Below are positions 1-8,737 of a stretch of DNA of 42,440 nt, in pieces. The stretch is from Micromonospora tarensis. Its GTDB lineage: Bacteria > Actinomycetota > Actinomycetes > Mycobacteriales > Micromonosporaceae. The first letter of the stretch is position 1. Every line of letters begins with the position of its first letter. The position numbers were made by a program, and so were the translations under genes. Under the pieces are notes generated by a model that was not told the origin of the DNA, did not search any database, and saw only the letters and a program-made list of their open reading frames with translations. The stretch spans positions 1-42,440 of the forward strand of contig NZ_JAEVHL010000029.1 in assembly GCF_016803395.1 (NCBI RefSeq). The letters run 5' to 3'.

Positions 1-1148
1 GTCGAGCAGCCGGCCACCGCGGGAACGTACGGCGCGGGTCGCCGGCCGCCACCGCGTACGGCGCGGCCCGCCCCCGGGAGCACGATCGCCCCGAGCCGGC
101 GCACCGGACCGGCGGCGTGGTCCGGCACACCGAGACCGTGCACGTCACCACCCGGCACACGGTGGTGGACGGTGGCGCGAGCGAGCCGGCCGGCAGTACG
201 GCGGCCGGTACGCCGGCCAGTGGACCCCGCCCGCGCAGGAGTGGACCCGGGGCGGCGGCGCGGAGGAGCGATCCAGAGCCGGTTACGGCGACGACCGGGC
301 CCGCCCGGGCGACGACCGCTCCTGGGGTGCGCAGCACACGACCCGGGGCGAACCCGAGTGGAGCGGCGCGCGGGCCGGGTCGGGTCGTGCCGAGCGGTAC
401 GAGCCCGACGTCGACGGGGACGAGCCGGGCTGGACGGGCCGGCACGACGAGCCGGAGTGGTCCGATCCACCCGACGCGTACGCCCAGCCCGACGAGCGCG
501 GGGCGGCGACCAGGTCGCCCCGCACACCGGAGCGGTCCTGGGACGGCCCGGACGATCGCGGCCGGTCGGAGCAGCGCGGTCGGGTGAGCGCCGCCGCGCC
601 GCAGGCCGGCCGCCGCTGCGCGCCGACGACACCGGCGAGTACTGGTCGCAGTTGCGGCCGGCGACCAGTGGGCTGCCGTGCGCGACGACGAGACCGGCCG
701 CGAGGTGCGGGTCGGCGAACGCCGGGCCGAGGTGCACGCCGACGCCACCGGGACCGAGTACCGGGTGGCCGACCGCTGGGCCACCGTCCGGCACGAGGAG
801 CCGCGCCGACACGAGGACGCCGGCCGATACGAGGAGCCGCGCCGACACGAGGAGCCCGGCCGATACGAGGAGCCGCGCCGACACGAGGACGCCGGCCGGT
901 ACCAGGACGCCGGCCGGTACGGGGAGCGTGAGTCGTACCGCCGGGACGAGCCGGCGGGCCGGCCGGCGCTGCCGGTGGGCGGGGTGCCGGTGCCGGACGA
1001 GTGGCGTCCACCGCGTCAGCGCGGCCACCAGGCGGAACCCGCGCCCGAGCGGGTCGGTCGGCGTCGAGTCGACGAGCGATACGGCTACCCGCCCCAGGAT
1101 GACGTGCCGCGTGCCGGCGGCGCGTCGCCCACCGACCGCTGGCGGTGA
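1..1148 (+). pseudogene. Low-complexity charged hypothetical protein, broken by several frame changes, 5' end outside window
   Basis: I do not recognise a family. Protein-like composition (rich in Arg, Glu, Asp, Gly, Tyr, His) moves between frames: one frame to about 45, a second to about 175 (segment VVRHTETVHVTTRHTVVDGG), a third to about 590 (segment EPEWSDPPDAYAQPDERG), a fourth to about 650 (DDTGEYWSQLR), and the last from about 655 to the stop at 1146-1148 (GDQWAAVRDDETGREVRVGE). The readable end carries a 12-residue tandem repeat (795-920) and closes with SPTDRWR. It converges on the nuoD paralogue, with 18 bases between stops. The density of breaks is the highest in the window: either sequencing error in repetitive GC-rich DNA or a decaying gene. 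The start is not in the window. Confidence 0.5.
795..920 (+). repeat. 36-bp tandem repeat (about 3.5 copies) inside the first gene
   Basis: Units at 795-830, 831-866 and 867-902 differ by only a few bases, followed by a half unit at 903-920. In the coding frame each unit encodes 12 residues of the form EEPRRHE(D/E)(A/P)GRY. The repeat is in frame, so copy-number change would not break the reading frame. Confidence 0.85.
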
Positions 1149-1166
1149 CCGGTCAGCCGGCTCGGG

Positions 1167-2354
1167 TCACTTGTCGATGTCGCCGACCACGAAGAACATC
1201 GAGCCGAGGATCGCGATCAGATCCGGGACCAGGCAGCCGGGGAGCAGGGTGGCCAACGCCTGCACGTTCGCGTACGAGGCGGTGCGCAGCTTCAACCGCC
1301 ACGGCGTCTTCTCGCCCCGCGACACGAGGTAGTAGCCGTTGATGCCGAGCGGGTTCTCGGTCCAGGCGTAGGTGTGCCCCTCGGGCGCCTTGAGCACCTT
1401 CGGCAACCGCGTGTTGATCGGCCCGGTCAGCCGGTCCACCCGGTCCAGGCACTGCTCGGCGAGGTCCAGCGAGGCGTACACCTGGTCGAGCAGCACCTCG
1501 AAACGGGCATGGCAGTCCCCGGCGGTCTTGGTGACCACCGGCACGTCCAGCTCGTCGTAGGCCAGGTAGGGGTCGTCGCGGCGCAGATCCAGGTCCAACC
1601 CGGAGGCTCGGGCCACCGGCCCGGACGCGCCGAACGCGGCGGCGTCCGCGGCGGAGAGCACACCCACGCCCACGGTGCGGGCCAGGAAGATCTCGTTGCG
1701 CCGAATCAGGTGGTCCAGATCGGGCAGCCGGCGGCGTACCTCGCCGATCGCCGCGCGGGCCCGGCCGGTCCAGCCGGCCGGCACCTCCTCCTTGAGGCCG
1801 CCCACCCGGTTGAACATGTAGTGGATCCGGCCGCCGGAGACCTCCTCCATCACCGCCTGGATGGTCTCCCGCTCCCGGAAGGCGTAGAAGATCGGCGTGA
1901 TCGCCCCGATCTCCAGCGGGTAGGAACCGAGGAACATCAGGTGGTTGAGCACCCGGTTCAGCTCGGCGAGAGCCATCCGCAACCAGGTGGCCCGCTCCGG
2001 CACCTCCATGCCCATCAGGCGTTCCACAGCGAGCACCACACCCAGCTCGTTGGAGAACGCCGAGAGCCAGTCGTGCCGGTTGGCCAGCACGATGATCTGC
2101 CGGTAGTCGCGTACCTCGAAGAGCTTCTCCGCGCCCCGGTGCATGTAGCCCACGACCGGTTCGCAGGAGACCACCCGCTCGCCGTCGAGCACCAGCTTCA
2201 GTCGCAGCACACCGTGGGTGGAGGGGTGCTGCGGGCCGATGTTCAGCACCATGTCGGTGCCGAGCTGCTGATCGCTGGTGCCGGCGACCAGGCCGGCCCC
2301 GGTGCCGACGGTCAGTTCGCGGAGGTCCCCGGCGTCGGTGGTCATGTCCGTCAT
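1167..2354 (-). CDS. nuoD: NADH-quinone oxidoreductase subunit D paralogue (stand-alone NuoD)
   Basis: A 395-residue homologue of the 49-kDa/NuoD subunit of respiratory complex I, which forms part of the quinone pocket at the junction with the membrane arm. [15 protein letters not shown] (about residues 38-52) contains the conserved quinone-pocket His (H47) and the HGVLR arginine (R51). [11 protein letters not shown] and the C-terminal FFVVGDIDK are also typical. The start at 2354 overlaps the upstream methyltransferase stop as ATGA; a second ATG lies at 2345. No other nuo gene is adjacent, so this is probably a second, stand-alone copy rather than part of the main nuo operon (inference). Odd: in NRHDWLSAF (93-101), Trp96 occupies the position where complex I normally has the quinone-headgroup-binding Tyr (Tyr87 of Thermus Nqo4, by my remembered alignment). 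Confidence 0.93.
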   Translation of the reverse strand: MTDMTTDAGDLRELTVGTGAGLVAGTSDQQLGTDMVLNIGPQHPSTHGVLRLKLVLDGERVVSCEPVVGYMHRGAEKLFEVRDYRQIIVLANRHDWLSAFSNELGVVLAVERLMGMEVPERATWLRMALAELNRVLNHLMFLGSYPLEIGAITPIFYAFRERETIQAVMEEVSGGRIHYMFNRVGGLKEEVPAGWTGRARAAIGEVRRRLPDLDHLIRRNEIFLARTVGVGVLSAADAAAFGASGPVARASGLDLDLRRDDPYLAYDELDVPVVTKTAGDCHARFEVLLDQVYASLDLAEQCLDRVDRLTGPINTRLPKVLKAPEGHTYAWTENPLGINGYYLVSRGEKTPWRLKLRTASYANVQALATLLPGCLVPDLIAILGSMFFVVGDIDK

Positions 2355-3475
2355 CGTGCCACGGCCGGCTCGAGCGGGATGCCGACCGGCTGGCGCAGCC
2401 ACCAGTGCCCGCCGAGCCCGGCCGGGTCGGTCAGCTCGGCCACCGCCGACGCGGCGGCGAGCGCCCGCAGGTAGCCGGCCGGGTCGGTGCCGGCCAGGCC
2501 GAGCGGCGGTCGCCGGCCGTCGGCCCCGAGCGCCCGCAGCGCCTCCCGCTGGGAGACCAGGGAGTACGCACACCGGGCGGCCGCCGCACCAGCGGAGGCG
2601 ACCGAGTCCATGGCCACGTGCGCGGTCACGTCTGTCGTCCCGTCGGGCACCGGGGCCACCTGCCGCCCACTCCGGTACCCGGTCAACGTTCCGTCGACGG
2701 GCCGGTCCCTCCTCAGGTGCCCGTAGTCGACCGCTACCGCCAGCCCTCGGCTGATCTGTCGCACCGCGTCGGCCCAGGCTTCGTCCCGTGGTCTGCCGAT
2801 CTCCGCTCGGTGGTCGCTGTGGGGGGTTTCGCTGGTCCCGTCCGTCCAGGTCAACGCCAGATCTGGGTCGCTGCCCGCCGCTGCCGAGTCTGAGGCTCTG
2901 GGCCACCACTGCGTCAGCCAATCAGAATCAGCAGCGCTGACCAGCTCACCAACCGTCTCCGCGCCGCTCTCGGGATCGACCAGCAGGTATCGCCAGCCAT
3001 CCCTGGTGTGCACCGCCACGTCCAGCGGAACGTTGTCCAGCCACTCGGTAGCGGTCAACAGTCCGGTTATCCCAGCAGGAATCTCGGACACCCACTCGAT
3101 CGGCTCCGGCAGGTGCTCAGGTCGAGGCGCCAACTCGACAGCCGTGAACCGCACCCGTTCCACAAGCGACGGGCGATCAGCGACCGACGACGGATCATCC
3201 CCCACCGCGTCCCCGACGGCGGCCGAGGATGCGACGAGCCTCAGCAGGCTTCGCAGCAGCTCGCCCCGGCCAGCCCCGACGTCGACCACGTCGAGCCGTG
3301 GCGGATGGTCCAGGGCGGCGTCGACCTGTGCGATCAGGCGCACCAGCGCGCTGGCGAACGCCGGGGACGCGTGCACGCTGGTCCGAAAGTGGGCGGCCGG
3401 TCCGGTGCCGGCCACGAAGAAGCCGTCCGGCCCGTAGAGGGCCTGGCTCATCGCCTCCCGCCACGGGATCGGCAT
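2351..3475 (-). CDS. MidA/NDUFAF7-like SAM-dependent methyltransferase (DUF185)
   Basis: 374 residues. Start [20 protein letters not shown] is the usual N-terminus of the DUF185 (Methyltransf_28) family, and [14 protein letters not shown] is the SAM-binding glycine motif. [12 protein letters not shown] sits where the family has its conserved ELxDxxP segment. The human member NDUFAF7 dimethylates an arginine of NDUFS2, the NuoD homologue, during complex I assembly (established). Here the gene overlaps the nuoD paralogue by 4 bases (ATGA at 2351-2354) and is the first gene of a two-gene operon, so the NuoD paralogue is the obvious candidate substrate (inference). Confidence 0.88.
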   Translation of the reverse strand: MPIPWREAMSQALYGPDGFFVAGTGPAAHFRTSVHASPAFASALVRLIAQVDAALDHPPRLDVVDVGAGRGELLRSLLRLVASSAAVGDAVGDDPSSVADRPSLVERVRFTAVELAPRPEHLPEPIEWVSEIPAGITGLLTATEWLDNVPLDVAVHTRDGWRYLLVDPESGAETVGELVSAADSDWLTQWWPRASDSAAAGSDPDLALTWTDGTSETPHSDHRAEIGRPRDEAWADAVRQISRGLAVAVDYGHLRRDRPVDGTLTGYRSGRQVAPVPDGTTDVTAHVAMDSVASAGAAAARCAYSLVSQREALRALGADGRRPPLGLAGTDPAGYLRALAAASAVAELTDPAGLGGHWWLRQPVGIPLEPAVAR

Positions 3476-3563
3476 CAGCTCACCGCGGGTTCGGGAGTCG
3501 TCACCGTGCCGACCCTACGGCCACCCGGTGCGGCGACGACTCCGGATCCCCGCGCCGATTGGT

Positions 3564-4475
3564 TCAGTTCCGGAAGTAGTGCCCTTCGTGCAGGTCGGCG
3601 ATCAGGCCGGGGTGGGTGGGGGTCCAGCCCAGCCGTTCACGGGTGATCGCCGAGGACGTCGGATTGTCCAGCTGCGCGAACTGCCCGAGAAAGCCGAAGT
3701 AGTCGTCCGCCTGGTCGGGGCTGATGCTGCGGACCGGGAGGCCGAGGTTGTGGCCGATGGCGGCGGCGATCTGCCGGAACGGAACACCTTCGTCGGCGGC
3801 TCCGTGCAGGCGCGCACCGGCCGGTGCCTGTTCCAGGGCGAGCCGGTAGAGCTGGGCCGCGTCGAGCGTGTGCACGGCCGGCCACCGGTTGGCACCCTCG
3901 CCGACGTACGCGGCGTACCCGTTGCGCCGGGCCGCCGCGATGATGACGGCGATGAAGCCGTAGCGGTCGAGCGAACTGTGCACCGTGGGCGCGAGCCGGA
4001 CGATCGACGAGCGCACCTCCCGGGAGGCGAGGCCGGCCACGAAGTTCTCCGCGTCGATCCGGTAGCCGCCGCCCGGGAAGATGTCGCGTTCGGTGCCGTG
4101 CCGGCCGACGATGCCGCCCATCACGAGCATGGCCGTCCCGCCCGTGCCGACCAGAGGCTTGCCGGAGCCGGCCAGGCCGTCGGCGAGTGCCGTGAGGGCG
4201 TTCAGGTCGGCCGAGGCGGCATCGGCCAGGTCGCCGCTGATCATGAGATCGTGGCGGAACGCCAGATGGATCACCCCGTCGGAGGCCGCCGCCTCGTCCC
4301 GAAGCACGTCGAGGTCGGTCAGGTCGCCGCGGTGCGCCCGAGCGCCGAGCTTTTCGATGGCGGCGGCGGACGCGTCGGAGCGGGCCAGGCCGACGACCTC
4401 GTGCCCGGCGGAGAGCAGTTCCGGCACGACCGCGGAGCCGAGATGGCCGGAGGCTCCTGTGACGAATACGCGCAT
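3564..4475 (-). CDS. NAD(P)-binding extended SDR / NAD-dependent epimerase-like protein
   Basis: 303 residues. Starts with the Rossmann dinucleotide motif MRVFVTGASGHLGSAVVPEL (TGxxGxxG). The middle (DGVIHLAF, RLAPTVHSS, GYAAYVGEGANRWPAVHTLD) matches the atypical/extended short-chain dehydrogenase family with its C-terminal substrate lobe; the canonical YxxxK is not obvious, as in many NmrA-like or sugar-epimerase-like members. Substrate unknown. SD-like AAGGA lies 8 bases before the ATG on the minus strand. It is divergent from the TetR gene at 4596, with the operator array between the two, so it is probably the regulator's target. Confidence 0.85.
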   Translation of the reverse strand: MRVFVTGASGHLGSAVVPELLSAGHEVVGLARSDASAAAIEKLGARAHRGDLTDLDVLRDEAAASDGVIHLAFRHDLMISGDLADAASADLNALTALADGLAGSGKPLVGTGGTAMLVMGGIVGRHGTERDIFPGGGYRIDAENFVAGLASREVRSSIVRLAPTVHSSLDRYGFIAVIIAAARRNGYAAYVGEGANRWPAVHTLDAAQLYRLALEQAPAGARLHGAADEGVPFRQIAAAIGHNLGLPVRSISPDQADDYFGFLGQFAQLDNPTSSAITRERLGWTPTHPGLIADLHEGHYFRN

Positions 4476-4498
4476 GGTGGGTCCTTCGGGTGAGTACC

Positions 4499-4580
4499 GA
4501 TGTCACTTGGCGACATCACCGTAGCTCGCGATGTCACATCGCGACATCCCTCGAACCAAATAATGTCGCGATGTGACATC
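4499..4580. promoter_or_regulatory. Three-copy 19-bp operator array between SDR and tetR genes
   Basis: Three near-identical 19-mers with consensus GATGTCACATCGCGACATC: 4499-4517 (GATGTCACTTGGCGACATC), 4530-4548 (exact) and 4562-4580 (same sequence in reverse orientation, last base changed). Each is an imperfect dyad built from TGTCRC half-sites around a 3-bp centre. Centres are 31 and 32 bp apart, about three helical turns, so bound dimers would lie on one face of the DNA. Copies 1 and 2 lie in the SDR promoter region and copy 3 just upstream of the tetR -10. Binding by the neighbouring TetR protein, with autoregulation, is inference from position and symmetry. Confidence 0.75.
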
Positions 4581-4583
4581 GGA

Positions 4584-4589
4584 TACCAT
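4584..4589 (+). promoter_or_regulatory. -10 element of tetR, leaderless configuration
   Basis: TACCAT ends 6 bases before the ATG at 4596, so transcription would begin at or next to the start codon. No Shine-Dalgarno sequence is present. Operator copy 3 (4562-4580) covers the -35 position. Confidence 0.5.
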
Positions 4590-4595
4590 CGCCCG

Positions 4596-5174
4596 ATGGC
4601 CCGCTGGCAACCGGACGCGCGCGGCCGCCTGGAGGCGGCCGCCTTCGAGCTTTTCCGCGAGCGCGGCTTCGAGCAGACCACCGTCGCCGACATCGCCGCC
4701 CGCGCCGGCCTCGACAAACGCACCTTCTACCGGCTCTTCGGCGACAAGCGCGAGGCGCTCTTCAGCGGCAGCGGACGGCTGGAGGAACTCCTGGTCAAGA
4801 CGGTTGCCGAGACGGACGCCACCGCTTTCGAGGCGGTCGTGGCCGCCTTCCGTCGGGCGGCGGAGGACATCTTCGCCGACCGCCTCGAGCTGGTCCGGAT
4901 GCGCCAGTCCATCATCGCGAGCAGCCCGGAGCTACAGGAGCGTGAGCTGCGCAAGGGGACCGCACTGGGGGCCGCGGTCAGCGCCGCGCTGCGCGCCAAG
5001 GGGTGCGACGAGACCACCGCCACCCTGGCCACCGAGTCGGGTGTCACCGTGTTCCGGGTCGCGTACGCCCGCTGGGTCGCGCCGGACAGCGACGCGGCGC
5101 TCACCGACCTGATCGCCGAGGTGGCCGCCGAGCTACGCGCGATCACGTCGGCCCGGGGGAAGCTGCCGACCTGA
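4596..5174 (+). CDS. TetR/AcrR-family transcriptional regulator
   Basis: 192 residues. The N-terminal helix-turn-helix is clear: RLEAAAFELFRERGFEQTTV then ADIAARAGLDKRTFYRLFGD, with the typical TFYRLF recognition-helix end at about residues 42-48. The rest is an alpha-helical ligand/dimer domain of the family, with no recognisable ligand motif. An upstream in-frame ATG/GTG region exists, but the start at 4596 is chosen because homology begins there and a -10 element lies 6 bases ahead. It is divergent from the SDR gene across the operator array and probably represses both. Confidence 0.92.
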   Translation: MARWQPDARGRLEAAAFELFRERGFEQTTVADIAARAGLDKRTFYRLFGDKREALFSGSGRLEELLVKTVAETDATAFEAVVAAFRRAAEDIFADRLELVRMRQSIIASSPELQERELRKGTALGAAVSAALRAKGCDETTATLATESGVTVFRVAYARWVAPDSDAALTDLIAEVAAELRAITSARGKLPT

Positions 5175-5365
5175 GCCACCGCTGAACGGGCGGTTTCCGC
5201 GCCCCGTCCGCCGACTGTTCCGGAACGGCCTCGACCGGTCGGGAACGGTGCCGAGCGGCCCTTCCGCCGGCGGTGAAGGTTTTCACACATGCTTGTCCCG
5301 GTTCGGTGGGCCGGGCGCATACTTGCGATCGACCGGTACCCCTGCTCGAGGACTGGATCATCGCC

Positions 5366-6328
5366 ATGAGCGCACCGTTGCGCCCGCGTCCGGCCGCCCC
5401 TTCCGGGCCTGCCGCATCGCGGGATCGCGCCGTCCCCACCTCCCGCCTGCTCACCGTCGGTGTCGTTGGCGCCGGTCGGGTCGGAGCCGTGCTGGGTGCC
5501 GCGCTCGCCGCCGCCGGGCACCGGGTGGTCGCCGTCTCCGGCAACTCCGGTGCCAGTCGCGCCCGCCTCGCCCTGCTGCTGCCCGAGGTGCCCCGCCGCC
5601 CGGCCGTCGCGGTCGCCCACGCCGCCGCTGACCTGCTGCTGATCGCGGTGCCGGACGACCGGCTGGCCGACGTGGTGGCCGACCTCGCCGAGCAGGGCGG
5701 GTTACGCCCGGGTCAGGTCGTCGCGCACACCTCGGGAGCGCACGGCCTCGCCGTGCTCGGGGCGGCCGTCGCGGCCGGTGCCCGACCGCTCGCCCTGCAC
5801 CCCGCGATGACCTTCACCGGTACGCCCGACGACCTCGCCCGCCTGGACGGCATTTCGTACGGGGTGACCGCTCCGGCGGAGTTGCGCCCCCTCGCCGCCC
5901 GGCTGGTCGCCGACCTCGGTGGCGTACCCGAGTGGGTGGCCGAGTCCGACCGTCCGCTGTACCACGCCGCGCTGGCGCACGGCGCGAACCACCTGGTGAC
6001 CCTGGTCAACGAGGCGACCGACCGGTTGCGCGACGCCGGGGTGTCCCGGCCGGAGAAGGTGCTCGCTCCGCTGCTGCGGGCGGCCCTGGAGAACGCGCTG
6101 AGTCTCGGTGACGACGCGTTGACCGGTCCGGTCTCCCGTGGTGACGCGGGCACCGTGCGCCGGCACCTGGCCCGGCTGACGGCGACGGCACCCGAGTCCG
6201 TCCCGGCGTACCTGGCACTGGCCCGTCGTACCGCCGACCGGGCGATCGCCGCCGGCCGGCTGCGCCCGGTGGACGCGCAGTCGCTGCTCGGCGTGCTGGC
6301 CGACAGCGGTCGGGAGGTGGCGGCATGA
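5366..6328 (+). CDS. Rossmann-fold DUF2520 protein, in operon with panC
   Basis: 320 residues. After a Pro/Ala-rich lead, [20 protein letters not shown] is an NAD(P)-binding GxGxxG motif. [16 protein letters not shown], the segment around HTSGAHG and ALHPAMTF match the family annotated as Rossmann-like plus DUF2520, related in architecture to ketopantoate reductase and pyrroline-5-carboxylate reductase. Activity is not established from sequence. Its stop overlaps the panC start by 4 bases (ATGA at 6325-6328), so a role in pantothenate synthesis, for example the ketopantoate reduction step, is a reasonable guess. The ATG at 5366 is preferred over an upstream in-frame ATG at 5273, whose extension lacks family similarity. 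Confidence 0.85.
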   Translation: MSAPLRPRPAAPSGPAASRDRAVPTSRLLTVGVVGAGRVGAVLGAALAAAGHRVVAVSGNSGASRARLALLLPEVPRRPAVAVAHAAADLLLIAVPDDRLADVVADLAEQGGLRPGQVVAHTSGAHGLAVLGAAVAAGARPLALHPAMTFTGTPDDLARLDGISYGVTAPAELRPLAARLVADLGGVPEWVAESDRPLYHAALAHGANHLVTLVNEATDRLRDAGVSRPEKVLAPLLRAALENALSLGDDALTGPVSRGDAGTVRRHLARLTATAPESVPAYLALARRTADRAIAAGRLRPVDAQSLLGVLADSGREVAA

Positions 6329-7174
6329 CCCAGGTGGTGCACACCCGCGCCGAGTTGGCCGAGGCCCGGGCCGGGCTGAAGGGCACGGTCGGGGTGGTGA
6401 TGACCATGGGTGCCCTGCACTCCGGGCATGAGACGTTGCTGCGCGCGGCCCGGGAACAGGCCGACCACGTGCTGGTGACGATCTTCGTGAACCCGTTGCA
6501 GTTCGGGCCGAACGAGGACTTCGACCGCTACCCGCGCACCCTCGACGCGGACCTGGAGGTGTGCCGGCGGGCGGGGGCGGATCTCGTCTTCGCCCCGTCG
6601 GTGGCGGACATGTACCCGGACGGCCAGCCCCGGGTCCGCCTCGACCCGGGCCCGCTCGGTGCGGAGCTGGAGGGTGCGAGTCGCCCCGGCTTCTTCCACG
6701 GCGTGCTCACCGTGGTGCTGAAGCTGCTCCAGCTCACCCGGCCGGACCTGACGTTCTTCGGTGAGAAGGACTACCAGCAGCTCACCCTGGTCCGGCGGAT
6801 GACCCGCGACCTGGACGTGCCGGTCGAGGTGGTGGGCGTGCCGACCGTCCGGGAGCCGGACGGGCTGGCGCTCTCCAGCCGCAACCGCTACCTGAGCGAG
6901 CCGGAGCGGGCCGCCGCGCTGAGCCTGTCCGCCGCGCTGCGGGCCGGGGCGCGGGCCGCCGACGACGGCGCGGACGCGGCGGCGGTGCCTGACCGCCGCG
7001 CACGCCGCGTTCGGTGCCGGTACGCCCGGTGCCCGTCTCGACTACCTGGTGCTCACCGATCCCGAGTTGGAGCCGGGGCCGGTGTCCGGGCCGGCCCGGT
7101 TGGTGATCGCGGCGTGGGTCGGCGCCACCCGGTTGATCGACAATGCGGCGATCCAGCTCGCCCCGCGCTCCTGA
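6325..7174 (+). CDS. panC: Pantoate-beta-alanine ligase (frameshift near 6988)
   Basis: Condenses pantoate with beta-alanine using ATP, the last step of pantothenate synthesis. Visible motifs: [15 protein letters not shown] (the HxGH nucleotide-binding motif), [24 protein letters not shown] and ALSSRNRYL. At about 6988 the frame changes: gtgcctgacc carries one C too many compared with the expected ctgacc reading. Removing it restores the C-terminus through [11 protein letters not shown] and [16 protein letters not shown] to the stop at 7172-7174. Without the correction the frame runs on into panD and creates a false PanC-PanD fusion. Sequencing error is likelier than inactivation. It overlaps the DUF2520 gene by 4 bases. 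Confidence 0.9.
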
Positions 7175-7218
7175 CCCGGCCGGACCACCCTCCACCAATC
7201 CCGCGAAAGGCCACTCCG

Positions 7219-7647
7219 ATGCTGCGGACCATGCTCAAGTCGAAGATCCACCGGGCCACGGTGACCCAGGCCGACCTGCACTACGTCGGTTCGGTCACCG
7301 TGGACGAGGACCTGCTCGACGCCGCTGACCTGCTCCCCGGCGAGCAGGTGGCGATCGTGGACATCACCAACGGTGCCCGGCTGGAGACGTACGTGATCCC
7401 CGGCCAGCGGGGCAGCGGCGTGATCGGCATCAACGGGGCCGCCGCCCACCTGGTGCACCCGGGTGACCTGGTCATCCTGATCTCGTACGGCCAGATGGAC
7501 GACGCCGAGGCCCGGTCGTACCGGCCGCGGGTGGTGCACGTCGACGCCGACAACCGGGTGATCGAGTTGGGCGGCGACCCGGCCGCGGTGGCGCCCGGCA
7601 CGGCCGGGAACCCGGTGCCCAGCCCGCTGGCGGTGTCCGGTGTCTGA
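7219..7647 (+). CDS. panD: Aspartate 1-decarboxylase precursor
   Basis: 142 residues. Makes beta-alanine from aspartate, the second substrate of PanC. The self-cleavage site is visible in [10 protein letters not shown]: cleavage between Gly24 and Ser25 generates the pyruvoyl cofactor. [20 protein letters not shown] and [20 protein letters not shown] are the standard PanD core. A Shine-Dalgarno-like gaaagg lies about 10 bases before the ATG. The gene starts 44 bases after the panC stop, same strand, so likely the same transcript. The Ala/Pro/Gly-rich tail is unremarkable. Confidence 0.95.
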   Translation: MLRTMLKSKIHRATVTQADLHYVGSVTVDEDLLDAADLLPGEQVAIVDITNGARLETYVIPGQRGSGVIGINGAAAHLVHPGDLVILISYGQMDDAEARSYRPRVVHVDADNRVIELGGDPAAVAPGTAGNPVPSPLAVSGV

Positions 7648-7743
7648 TTCCCGGTAACGCGATTCCGGTCTGTCACCGAAAGGTCATTTCCGGTTACCCT
7701 TGGCGGGCTGGCGGAAGCCGGTCAGTGGCTGGGGGAGGCCGCG

Positions 7744-8640
7744 ATGCGCCGTGCCATGACGACAGTGTTCGCCGCTGCCATGACGGCAGTGTTGCTGGCT
7801 GGCTGTGCGGCGCCCGAGGGCCTCGACGGTGACCTGACCGACGACTGGGCCACCCTGTCGGCGGCGTCGGCGTTCACTCCGGCCGCCGGGGTGTGTCACG
7901 CCGGCGATTTCACCGACGTGGTCTCCCTGGCCGGCTACGAACCGGTGGACTGTGCGGGTCCGCACCGGCTGGAAACCGTGCACGTGGGGGCGTTTCCGGC
8001 CGAACGGACGACCGCCCCGGCGGGTGGCTCGGTGGAGCTGCGGGGTGCGTTCGCGGAGTGCGACACCCGGGCGACCGGCTACGTCGGTGACGACTGGCGG
8101 GCGGGCCGCCTGCGGCTGTCCGTGGCGCTGCCGAACGGGCCGGGTTGGGCAGCGGGTTCCCGTTGGTTCCGCTGCGACCTCACCGAGTTGAACACGGTCG
8201 AGGCGGCGGCCACAGTGGTGGTCCGCTCGGGCAGCCTGCGGGACGCGTTGAAGGCGCCCTCCGGGCTGCGGCTCGGCTGCCAGCAGACCCGGGGCGGGGC
8301 CGGTCGGGGCGTGCAGACGCTGACCCCGGTGGAGTGCGCCAGGCAGCACGACGCCGAGTTCGTCGGGGTGTGGCGCGCACCGGACACGGCGTACCCGACC
8401 CGGGAGGCCGACTGGGTGCCGCTCTACACCGGCTGTCGCAGCGTCCTCGGTCGGTACGTGGGCGTGCCGAACGACGCCGAGCTGCGGTTCCGCAGCGGCG
8501 TGGTGGTCCGCCCGCCGGGGGCGGGGCGCTGGAAGGTCGGTGACCGGGGCGTCCGCTGCTACCTGTGGCTGAGCCACCGTACGGTGAGCGCCTCGTTGAA
8601 GGGCGCTGGCCCGGCTGGCCTGCCGGTTCGGACGAAATGA
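7744..8640 (+). CDS. Septum-formation-family lipoprotein
   Basis: 298 residues. The signal peptide ends in the lipobox LLAGC (Cys near residue 22), giving a lipid-anchored extracytoplasmic protein. The mature part repeats a Cys-containing pattern, for example VCHAGDFTD...EPVDCAGPHRLETVHVG and later TPVECARQHDAEFVGVW...YTGCRSVLGRYVG, matching two copies of the actinobacterial 'septum formation' domain. A good Shine-Dalgarno (gggggagg) lies before the ATG. It sits alone between panD and nadB. Role beyond envelope or division association is not known to me. Confidence 0.85.
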   Translation: MRRAMTTVFAAAMTAVLLAGCAAPEGLDGDLTDDWATLSAASAFTPAAGVCHAGDFTDVVSLAGYEPVDCAGPHRLETVHVGAFPAERTTAPAGGSVELRGAFAECDTRATGYVGDDWRAGRLRLSVALPNGPGWAAGSRWFRCDLTELNTVEAAATVVVRSGSLRDALKAPSGLRLGCQQTRGGAGRGVQTLTPVECARQHDAEFVGVWRAPDTAYPTREADWVPLYTGCRSVLGRYVGVPNDAELRFRSGVVVRPPGAGRWKVGDRGVRCYLWLSHRTVSASLKGAGPAGLPVRTK

Positions 8641-8737
8641 CCACGGCCTGACGGCGGCGCGGCCCGGACGGGGTCGCCCAAAACACTCGTAGCGCCCCCG
8701 CCGCCCCGGACGAGGATGGTTCGGGTTGACTGGGGGG

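Noticed and set aside
795..920. CRISPR array
   Set aside because: Units are contiguous without spacers and in frame within a coding region.
1374..2474. Plus-strand frame opposite nuoD
   Set aside because: No motif; its His/Val/Gln/Leu-rich composition is typical of the antisense of a real high-GC gene.
1167..2921. Long N-terminal extension of NuoD
   Set aside because: The extension overlaps the methyltransferase gene in another frame and lacks NuoD similarity; the ATGA overlap at 2351-2354 gives the natural start.
6325..7647. PanC-PanD fusion protein
   Set aside because: The join arises from the extra base near 6988; panC's own C-terminus and stop at 7174 are intact in the correct frame, and panD has its own RBS and ATG.
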